Assembly (NCBI GenBank): GCA_050050615.1
Contig: JASFTV010000050.1
Span: 1-15,301 of the forward strand
DNA from: JASFTV01 sp050050615
GTDB lineage: Bacteria; Desulfobacterota; DSM-4660; Desulfatiglandales; HGW-15
Reading direction: 5' to 3'
DNA length: 15,301 nucleotides
In this document: piece after piece, positions 1 to 5,645 of the stretch
How positions within the stretch are numbered: position 1 is the stretch's first letter
Layout of the letters: each line of letters begins with the position of its first letter
Translations under genes and position numbers: made by a program
Notes under the pieces: model-generated
What the model saw: the letters and a program-made list of their open reading frames with translations, nothing else
Database searches by the model: none
What the model was told of the DNA's origin: nothing

Positions 1-19
1 CCAAAAGTCCGCCTATCAT
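1..19 (-). CDS. rnfB: RnfB N-terminus (partial, first 6 codons only)
   Basis: Only the start codon and five further complete codons (Met-Ile-Gly-Gly-Leu-Leu) fall inside the window; the gene runs off the low-coordinate edge. The start is supported by a strong Shine-Dalgarno sequence, AGGAGG, at 26-31 on the minus strand, six bases before the ATG. The assignment as RnfB, the iron-sulfur ferredoxin-accepting subunit of Rnf, is an inference from position: rnfB is the one subunit missing from the otherwise complete cytochrome-C-D-G-E-A order just upstream, and a short hydrophobic N-terminus fits RnfB's membrane anchor. No domain can be seen here. Confidence 0.6.
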
Positions 20-344
20 CTAGTGCCTCCTAATTAGAAATGCATACTCAAATGACTTCGCTTTGATCTTTCCCCAAAAGGGGCTCAAAAGACCTGTCCG
101 TTATTTCGCATCCTTTTGGAGAAGTGGTGCGTTGGCCTGCCCTGGTGCGACGCTCGTCATGGAAATGCCCCTTAGCTTAGCGATTTCATACCGGGCATGT
201 TTCCCGCCAAGACACTCCCCCAGCTCCGGGCCACGGAGCAATGGGAACCATTTGATCTTTCCAATACTCCAACAATCCAGTATTCCAATACTCCATGACT
301 CCAAGCCCCACATATCCGAGTAGCATGGTTCTCAGTCACCCCCT
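20..344. other. 325-bp spacer between rnfA and rnfB
   Basis: No convincing gene is seen. Open frames in this interval lack ribosome binding sites and conserved features, and one of them simply translates the octamer repeat. The spacer holds the 8-bp-period repeat at 260-307 and two exact copies of the 12-mer TTTGATCTTTCC at 62-73 and 251-262. The rnfB ribosome binding site (26-31) is at its low-coordinate end. Adjacent Rnf genes elsewhere in this operon are separated by 39 bp or less, or overlap, so this gap is unusual. Confidence 0.7.
260..307. repeat. 8-bp-period TCCA repeat (6 units)
   Basis: Six consecutive octamers on the plus strand all begin TCCA: TCCAATAC, TCCAACAA, TCCAGTAT, TCCAATAC, TCCATGAC, TCCAAGCC. 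The first and fourth are identical, and the last four bases vary around NTAC. The spacing is exactly eight bases throughout. The same motif occurs at 9357-9388 (as TGGA) and 9420-9451 (as TCCA), so this is a dispersed repeat family and not a local accident. Function unknown. Confidence 0.8.
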
Positions 345-920
345 CTACGCCATACCCTTGAAGGCAAAAAAGGCTAAGGACATCATTCCCGCTGTCACCA
401 GACCGATCGATGTATCTTTCAAAGGTTTGGGCATCCGCGCCATGAGGATGCGTTCACGGACGCCGGCAAAAAGGATGAGGGCCAAGCCAAAGCCAACAGC
501 ATAGCTGAAGGAGGAGACCAAAGCCTCCATAAATGTGTACTCTTCTTTGATGTTGATCAGGCATACGCCCATAACTGCACAGTTCGTTGTAATCAAGGGC
601 AGGAATATCCCAAGACCGGCGTAGAGTGCAGGAATGCTTTTCTTAAGGAACAATTCAACAAACTGGACAAGGGAGGCAATGACCAGGATAAACGCCAAAG
701 TTCTCAAAAATTCAAATCCGAGAGGTTTCAGGAGGATCGTATTTGTTATCCAGGTAATTGCTCCGGCCATGACCAGCACGAAGACAACGGCCATAGCCAT
801 GCCTACAGCTGTCTCCATCTTCTTGGACGTGCCGAGAAAAGGGCAGTTGCCCAGATATTGCATCAACAAAATGTTATTGACAAAGATACAGCTTATGAAC
901 AGCAAAATGTAATCACCCAT
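345..920 (-). CDS. rnfA: Rnf complex subunit RnfA
   Basis: RnfA is an integral membrane subunit of the Rnf complex, which couples ferredoxin-linked electron transfer to ion transport. The protein is 191 residues, usual for the family, and consists of about six hydrophobic segments. The signature LGNCPFLGTSK (Cys26) and TTNCAVMG (Cys114) are present. With the matching cysteines in RnfE they are known in the family to hold the [2Fe-2S] cluster inside the membrane; here all four are retained. The ATG is preceded by AAGGAG with a spacing of about seven bases. It follows rnfE by 39 bp and is the last complete gene of the operon in this window. Confidence 0.95.
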   Translation of the reverse strand: MGDYILLFISCIFVNNILLMQYLGNCPFLGTSKKMETAVGMAMAVVFVLVMAGAITWITNTILLKPLGFEFLRTLAFILVIASLVQFVELFLKKSIPALYAGLGIFLPLITTNCAVMGVCLINIKEEYTFMEALVSSFSYAVGFGLALILFAGVRERILMARMPKPLKDTSIGLVTAGMMSLAFFAFKGMA

Positions 921-959
921 CTATCTTCTCCTTGCTCAAAAATGCCATGACAGCAGCAC

Positions 960-1553
960 CTATTTCTTCCCGAGCATATTCATGATGCAGAGCATAAGCC
1001 CGAGGCACACAAAGGCTCCAGGGGCTTCCACCAGAAAGGTAAAGGGCTCGAATGAAGGACCAAAGACCGGTATTTTGTAGAAAGTCCCCTTGCCCAGAAC
1101 CTCCCGAAAGATGGAAAGGGCGGTCAGCGATAGGGTGAATCCTATGCCCATGCCTAGACCGTCCGCCAAAGAGGCGATCACCCCGTTCTTGGAGGCAAAG
1201 GCTTCTGCGCGACCAAGGACGATGCAGTTGACCACGATGAGAGGGATGAAGATCCCTAACTGCAGGAACAAGGGATATGTATAGGCCTGCATCACGAGTT
1301 CTACCACAGTCACAAATGTCGCAATCACAACGATAAAACAGGCGATCCTCACCTGCTTGGGGATCACATTCCGGAGCAGGGAAATAATGATATTGGAGCA
1401 GACCAGCACAAAGGTCGTGGCAATCCCCATACCAATCCCGTTATCCACACTCTTGGTCACGGCCAAGGTCGGACAAAGCCCGAGCACAAAGCGAAAAGGG
1501 GGTATTTCCGCCCATAATCCCTTATTGAACTCCTGAAAAACGCTTTTTGCCAT
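960..1553 (-). CDS. rnfE: Rnf complex subunit RnfE
   Basis: RnfE is the membrane partner and paralogue of RnfA. Length is 197 residues, slightly short of many RnfE proteins, with about six membrane segments. The cluster cysteines are visible in GLCPTLAVT (Cys27) and VVNCIVLGRAEAFA (Cys110), the latter being the RnfE/NqrD type signature that separates it from RnfA. A GGAG lies about ten bases before the ATG, a slightly long spacing. The gene starts 21 bp after the rnfG stop. With RnfA it forms the transmembrane electron and ion path; nothing in the sequence tells Na+ from H+ coupling. Confidence 0.95.
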   Translation of the reverse strand: MAKSVFQEFNKGLWAEIPPFRFVLGLCPTLAVTKSVDNGIGMGIATTFVLVCSNIIISLLRNVIPKQVRIACFIVVIATFVTVVELVMQAYTYPLFLQLGIFIPLIVVNCIVLGRAEAFASKNGVIASLADGLGMGIGFTLSLTALSIFREVLGKGTFYKIPVFGPSFEPFTFLVEAPGAFVCLGLMLCIMNMLGKK

Positions 1554-1574
1554 AAGCCATCATCTCCTATTGAT

Positions 1575-2159
1575 CTAAGCTTTTATCTTCTCCATGATCG
1601 CAGATTTCAGCCTCAGATAAATCTCTGTTGAAGCAGCAAGAGCGCTGCACACCCCGCGAGATGAAAAAGTGGCCCCGCTGAGAGCATCAATCTCTCCGCC
1701 GTCAGCTCTGACTTTGAAAGGTTCTTTGATGGACATCCCTCTGAACTGTGAAGCAAAATCCGGCTCACTCTTTACCCTTGCTCCGACTCCAGGGGTTTCA
1801 CTGTGGGTGGTGACTCCGACGCCCACGATCTTGTCATTCTCCAGGTTCACAGCGACAATAACCCCGATATCACCGCCGTAACCTTTTCCAAAAGTCTCAA
1901 AGGCAACGGTGTTACCCTTGCCGTCAAACACCCCTAAGAAGAAATTTCTCTCCTCTTCCCCGTCTTTGATCTTGAATCGGTCAACGAGAGGGTCATTCGA
2001 GCAACCCTCCATAATCGTTTGGAGAACCGGTCCCTTTACAAACTTGAGCTGTTGATATTCGATCCGCTCCTCGGTTCCACTTTTCACTGCTGCCAGAAGT
2101 GCTCCTGAAAAGCAACTGAATATGGCCACAACCACAAAGAGTTTTAGCATTTCACGCAT
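1575..2159 (-). CDS. rnfG: Rnf complex flavoprotein subunit RnfG
   Basis: RnfG carries a covalently bound FMN on the periplasmic face. The 194-residue protein has an N-terminal membrane anchor (about residues 4-22), then a soluble FMN-binding domain. The THSETPGVGARV segment is typical of RnfG/NqrC, and the flavinylation motif SGATFSS near the C-terminus places the modified threonine at about residue 164. I chose the ATG at 2159, not the TTG two codons upstream, because AGGAG sits eight bases before the ATG but only two before the TTG. The start overlaps the rnfD stop by eight bases, implying translational coupling. No apbE-type flavin transferase gene lies in this window. Confidence 0.93.
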   Translation of the reverse strand: MREMLKLFVVVAIFSCFSGALLAAVKSGTEERIEYQQLKFVKGPVLQTIMEGCSNDPLVDRFKIKDGEEERNFFLGVFDGKGNTVAFETFGKGYGGDIGVIVAVNLENDKIVGVGVTTHSETPGVGARVKSEPDFASQFRGMSIKEPFKVRADGGEIDALSGATFSSRGVCSALAASTEIYLRLKSAIMEKIKA

Positions 2160-3120
2160 GTTCAATTCTCCTTCCCATGGCCTTCGGTCGGATCTTGTCC
2201 AAGAGTGGGTTGGCGATGTTCATCATGAGAATGGCGAAGACAGCACCATCCGGGAAGGCGCCTATGTTCCGAATGAGCACGGTTAGGACGCCACCCCCAA
2301 CCCCGTATATAATCATCGGAGTAAAGTTGACCGGCGAAGATGAATCCTCGGTGGCCAGGAAAAAGGCTCCGATCAAGGTATATCCTGTCAGCAGATGAAA
2401 GAAAGGATTCGCATACTTATCCGGAACAGCCAGATTGAAGATCAGGGCGGTCACGAAGACCCCCACAAGAAACGAGACAGATATCTCCCACCGGATATAG
2501 CCGCGAAGGATCAAATAGATCCCACCAATGAGAAGACCGAGCCCGAAGGTCGCGCCTATGCCGCCGGATTGTTGTCCCAGCAAAAACCCTGGAATGCTGT
2601 AGTTGATCAGAGCCCATGTCCCGAAATGTCTCACAGCGCCAAGCGGGTAGGCCATGTAAAAACCCAGGTCGTAGTTCACAAGGGTCGCATCGAAATCCAG
2701 CAAACTCTTCCAGGAGAGCGTGAGAATCGCGATGGAGACCAAAGTCGGATTTAAAGGGTTACAACCCAGACCTCCATAAATCTGTTTCCCCACAATAACT
2801 GCCACGAACGTCCCTACGAGCACCGCCCACCAGGGGGTTGTGGCCGGGATGAGCATGGCGAAAAGAAGGCCGATCAAGGCCGCATTCCCATCTCCTATGC
2901 TGGTCGGGCGTTTCGTCACGCAGTTCATGAGAAACTCCCAGATCATAGCACTGGAAACCGAAAGAGCGATGACGCTCAGCGCAGGGAGGCCATATTGATA
3001 GATGCCCATGATCACAGCGGGAAGCGCCGCCAGCATGATGTGATAGCTTTTCGCAGTGATGCTGCTCCCGTTGTGCCAAAAAGGGGCGTGCGAACTAATG
3101 AATAGCTTCTGATTCAGCAT
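2152..3120 (-). CDS. rnfD: Rnf complex membrane subunit RnfD (variant flavin site)
   Basis: RnfD is a polytopic NqrB/RnfD-family protein. The 322-residue chain has about nine hydrophobic segments and family motifs such as GGLGCNPLNPT (about 116-126) and LTGYTLIGAFFLATEDSSSP (about 244-262). The start is set at the ATG preceded by GGAGGAG four bases away, not a codon 45 bases upstream inside rnfC; the gene overlaps rnfC by 26 bp. Oddity: in well-studied RnfD/NqrB proteins an SGATPL-type motif carries covalent FMN on threonine, whereas the aligned stretch here reads YMAYPLGAV (about 155-163), with tyrosine where the threonine is expected. The identity is secure; loss of the FMN is an inference. 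Confidence 0.92.
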   Translation of the reverse strand: MLNQKLFISSHAPFWHNGSSITAKSYHIMLAALPAVIMGIYQYGLPALSVIALSVSSAMIWEFLMNCVTKRPTSIGDGNAALIGLLFAMLIPATTPWWAVLVGTFVAVIVGKQIYGGLGCNPLNPTLVSIAILTLSWKSLLDFDATLVNYDLGFYMAYPLGAVRHFGTWALINYSIPGFLLGQQSGGIGATFGLGLLIGGIYLILRGYIRWEISVSFLVGVFVTALIFNLAVPDKYANPFFHLLTGYTLIGAFFLATEDSSSPVNFTPMIIYGVGGGVLTVLIRNIGAFPDGAVFAILMMNIANPLLDKIRPKAMGRRIEHA

Positions 3121-4399
3121 TGGACTCCTCCGCGCTCTTTGCCCGAGCAAATTCGTACTTCCCAAGCATGATATATTGAAACACTGGGATTCTCGCTATA
3201 CACACATAGCTGCAAAGCCCGCACTCAATGCAAGAAAGCAGATCATACTGGTTCACCGCTTCTTCGTAGAGCGCGTTTTCCAAAAGGCGTACGAGCATAT
3301 TGGCGGGGATGTTGGCAGGGCAAGCCCTGACGCACTCCCCACAGTTGATACACTGGTTGTCAGAACTTGGCGTGATCTGCTCTTTGTCCTGAACCATGAT
3401 CGCGTCTGTATCAGACAAGACAGGCATATCATCAGAATGGATGGCGTAACCAGTCATGGGACCGCCCATAACCACCCTGTCTCCATGACCCGCCTCCAAC
3501 TGCAAGGCATTCAGGATCTCTTTGACGGGCGTTCCGATTCTGGCCTTGACATTGACCGTTGAACCGTCCTTTTTGATGACCGTCAGCCTCTTATCAACAG
3601 GTATTTGTCCTTCGTTGAGGGCGCTTCCCAGGGAAGCAACCGCTTCAGCACTGATGAAGCCAACCCCCAAATCCGCACATGTCTTCCCGGCTGGCACCTC
3701 TTTGCCCAACACGGTCTTCATAACCATCTTGGGCAGTGTACCTGGATAGGCAGACTCTATCACCCTGAGCTCGACATCCATTCTTTCGGCCTGGGGGGTC
3801 AATTCAGGCGTGACGAGAAGCATGATTCTGTTCACACCCGAGATTTTTCGAAGATAATCGATCCCATCCTTTAGTTGTTCATTCCCCGCTTGTACGACGC
3901 GCTGATTTGTCGTGATCAGAACGTCCTTATCTACGCCGTTCACAACAAAGGTATCTAAAGGTGGCTGAGAATTAATAAGGGATGCAAAGTCAGATTGCCC
4001 CGGGAGAGAAGCCAGAAACCTCGTGGCATTCTGCCGGTTGGGGGTTCTACCCGCCCTATCGAATTCACCATCCCATCGCTCCTCCTCGGCCACATCGATG
4101 GAAATGGATACATAGACTTGGCCAAGATAACCGGTATATGGCGTGACGGCCCCAATGGATCCCGTCACCGTTGAGATGAGATATTCTTGACCCACCGCTG
4201 CCAGTCTGAGTTTTTGACCGGTTCTGACCCTATCACCCACTTTGATGAGGAGACCATCATCATTACCATTGGGACGCTTGACCAGAAGGGAAACCTTTGG
4301 AGGTAAAGGAATCTGTGCGAAAACCTCCATCTCACGGGTCCCGACGACCGGATATTTCGGCTCCGGCTTGGCCAGAGCGAAAAACCATCTCTTTATCAT
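3095..4399 (-). CDS. rnfC: Rnf complex subunit RnfC (lacks FMN/NADH glycine motif)
   Basis: RnfC is the peripheral iron-sulfur subunit that normally takes electrons to or from NADH. The 434-residue protein has an N-terminal barrel-sandwich domain (about 25-105), a NuoF-like middle domain, an SLBB-type region (about 265-330, with GGPMTGYAI) and two ferredoxin [4Fe-4S] motifs: Cys350/353/356/360 and Cys390/393/396/400. Start: ATG with AGGAGG five bases upstream. Oddity: the GGAGFP glycine loop expected near residues 125-145 is absent (region reads FLASLPGQSDFASL), and the NGAECEP motif is replaced by NGVDKDVL (154-161). The NuoF homologue at 5646-8672 keeps both loops. I infer this RnfC does not use NADH in the standard way. 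Confidence 0.93.
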   Translation of the reverse strand: MIKRWFFALAKPEPKYPVVGTREMEVFAQIPLPPKVSLLVKRPNGNDDGLLIKVGDRVRTGQKLRLAAVGQEYLISTVTGSIGAVTPYTGYLGQVYVSISIDVAEEERWDGEFDRAGRTPNRQNATRFLASLPGQSDFASLINSQPPLDTFVVNGVDKDVLITTNQRVVQAGNEQLKDGIDYLRKISGVNRIMLLVTPELTPQAERMDVELRVIESAYPGTLPKMVMKTVLGKEVPAGKTCADLGVGFISAEAVASLGSALNEGQIPVDKRLTVIKKDGSTVNVKARIGTPVKEILNALQLEAGHGDRVVMGGPMTGYAIHSDDMPVLSDTDAIMVQDKEQITPSSDNQCINCGECVRACPANIPANMLVRLLENALYEEAVNQYDLLSCIECGLCSYVCIARIPVFQYIMLGKYEFARAKSAEESNAESEAIH

Positions 4400-4465
4400 A
4401 TTTTCCTCCTGCTCACGTAAGGAAGGGGATCCACGCTTCTCTCTCGCTTCCTCGACACCCTTTGT

Positions 4466-4837
4466 CTACAGCACATGACATCCTGAGCAGTCCACAGGAC
4501 CGGCACCGCCATCGTCGTGGCAACCCTTGCACTGGGTGTGGAATGCGTCGGATCTCTTTACTTCCTCGCTGTCTGGCTCATGACACTCTCCGCACGCCAA
4601 GGGTCTAGCCCCCTCCTCGTCCAGATCGTGATGACACTCCATACACCCGAAACCGTATCCCTCTTCGGAGGTGTGTGCCTTGTGATTGAACAAGACATTG
4701 CCGGCCGTATTTTTGAGCATAATTCTGATGGGCTGCTCAGGCGCCTTATGTGGAAAGGCCGCATAGCAGACCACAGCGACAACCAGCAGGATGATTGCAA
4801 TAGCATACGCAACGAGTTTTTCTGTTCTTACATCCAT
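4466..4837 (-). CDS. Membrane-anchored tetraheme cytochrome c (class III type), Rnf-associated
   Basis: The 123-residue protein has a short positive N-terminus, one hydrophobic segment (about 9-27) with no clear cleavage site, then a small heme domain. Four CxxCH sites are visible: CMECH 65-69, CGECH 82-86, CKGCH 103-107, CSGCH 117-121. Free histidines at 52, 55 (NHKAH), 70 and 100 could be distal ligands, giving bis-His hemes as in cytochrome c3. The heme domain should be periplasmic and anchored to the membrane. It is the first gene of the rnf operon, 66 bp before rnfC, with AGAGGAA before the ATG. Cytochromes c next to rnf are known from sulfate reducers and Methanosarcina. I infer it is the electron partner of this Rnf. 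Confidence 0.9.
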   Translation of the reverse strand: MDVRTEKLVAYAIAIILLVVAVVCYAAFPHKAPEQPIRIMLKNTAGNVLFNHKAHTSEEGYGFGCMECHHDLDEEGARPLACGECHEPDSEEVKRSDAFHTQCKGCHDDGGAGPVDCSGCHVL

Positions 4838-4989
4838 CTCGAACTTCCTCTTAGTAGCCTGGTCAGATCAAACCCTTAAGTGTACCCACACCTTTACATT
4901 TCCAAAAAAATGCTATGCAGGAGAACACCCTCCTCAAAAGTTGATGGGCCAGCACCCCCACCCTGTTGGCGATCTCCCGTCAACTGCCG

Positions 4990-5004
4990 TGTTCGCCACG
5001 AACA
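4990..5004. promoter_or_regulatory. Dyad TGTTCG-CCA-CGAACA upstream of the cytochrome-rnf operon
   Basis: A perfect 6-bp inverted repeat with a 3-base spacer lies about 153 bp upstream of the cytochrome start codon. It could be an operator for a dimeric regulator or simply a small hairpin. There is only one copy in the window and no known consensus is matched, so the assignment is weak. Confidence 0.25.
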
Positions 5005-5248
5005 GAGCATGGCGAGAGGCACAGAAGGCCCAGTCAAACTTTCTGCGATTCGGCCCGTCCCATAGCACACACCCGCCCGTTTGACAAGGCCATAAAACCC
5101 TGAGTGCATCTTTTGGGTTCTTTCGGGCCAGAGTGGCTCATCTGGAGCTGGCACCTACCGCCAGGCCTGGGGTCGTCTTTCGTCTCGGGGCCTTTAGGAA
5201 TTCCTGAGATCATTCTTGTCCAAAAACGAATCAGTGCTTCGTGCGACT

Positions 5249-5473
5249 CATTGGGGGTCTCTTTTAAAAAACGAAAAGTCGCTGCCCGGTGACCAGCGTA
5301 AGGCCACGGGTGAGGCCCCGCAGGGGCGGGACAGGCGGGCGGAGAGCCTCCCGGGAATGGCCATGGAAGTAGCTCCGTGGAATTGGCTGCGAAGGTGCTC
5401 CGCCCGCCTTTGCTACCCCTTTTTGCATAAGTGTTCCTCTATGCCCTTCGTTTTTTAAAAGAGACCCCCCATG
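5249..5473. mobile_element. MITE-like element with 23-bp perfect terminal inverted repeats
   Basis: The left arm 5253-5275 (begins GGGGGTCTCTTTTAAAA) is the exact reverse complement of 5447-5469. Adding four more bases outward (5249-5252 and 5470-5473) gives 26 of 27 matches. A second, nested inverted repeat lies inside: AGGCGGGCGGAG at 5333-5344 against CTCCGCCCGCCT at 5398-5409. The heptamer GCGACTC occurs just outside both ends (5243-5249 and 5478-5484), possibly a target-site duplication, although its distance from the two arms is unequal. The interior has no credible gene. This fits a non-autonomous mobile repeat; whether it is multicopy cannot be seen from one window. Confidence 0.55.
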
Positions 5474-5645
5474 GCTCGCGACTCGGTGCTCATGGGAACC
5501 TGAATTTTGGGCACCGTCGGGCATCTTGTAAATACAGGCACTTAGCTCGTTTAGAAGCCTGTTTTCTATTTATTTTGGACAGCAGTGTCCTGAGACGTAA
5601 TCTAAAGGGTTCGGGATGAAGGATTTGTAAAGCCCTCTCGAACCA

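Larger units (their letters stand above)
4838..5645. other. 808-bp non-coding region between the formate dehydrogenase and rnf operons
   Basis: No gene is supported here: the open frames are short, lack ribosome binding sites and cross the inverted repeat described at 5249-5473. The stretch should hold the end of the formate dehydrogenase transcript and the promoter of the cytochrome-rnf operon. I see no textbook intrinsic terminator after 5646 on the minus strand; ACAGGC (5534-5539) and GCCTGT (5557-5562) could pair, but the T-rich tail lies on the plus-strand side. Upstream of 4837 only weak promoter-like hexamers can be found, so none is annotated. Confidence 0.7.

Noticed and set aside
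101..313. Minus-strand open frame of 70 codons in the rnfA-rnfB gap (and a plus-strand frame at 63-323)
   Set aside because: It lacks a ribosome binding site and its WSIGILDCWSIG part is only the translation of the 8-bp-period repeat; the plus-strand frame reads the same repeat on the other strand.
4838..4915. Possible sigma-70 or sigma-54 promoter before the cytochrome gene
   Set aside because: Hexamers such as TTGGAA and TACACT have poor matches or wrong spacing, and no TGGCAC-N5-TTGC box is present on the minus strand.
5161..5205. Short palindromes CCAGGCCTGG (5161-5170) and AGGAATTCCT (5196-5205)
   Set aside because: Perfect 10-bp palindromes are expected about a dozen times by chance in a window of this size.
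5264..5524. Minus-strand open frame of 86 codons over the inverted-repeat element
   Set aside because: It runs through both terminal repeats, has no ribosome site and no recognisable motif; best explained as non-coding mobile DNA.
5529..5575. Intrinsic terminator after the diaphorase gene
   Set aside because: The ACAGGC/GCCTGT stem is short with a 17-base loop, and the T-rich tail is on the plus strand, where no gene ends.
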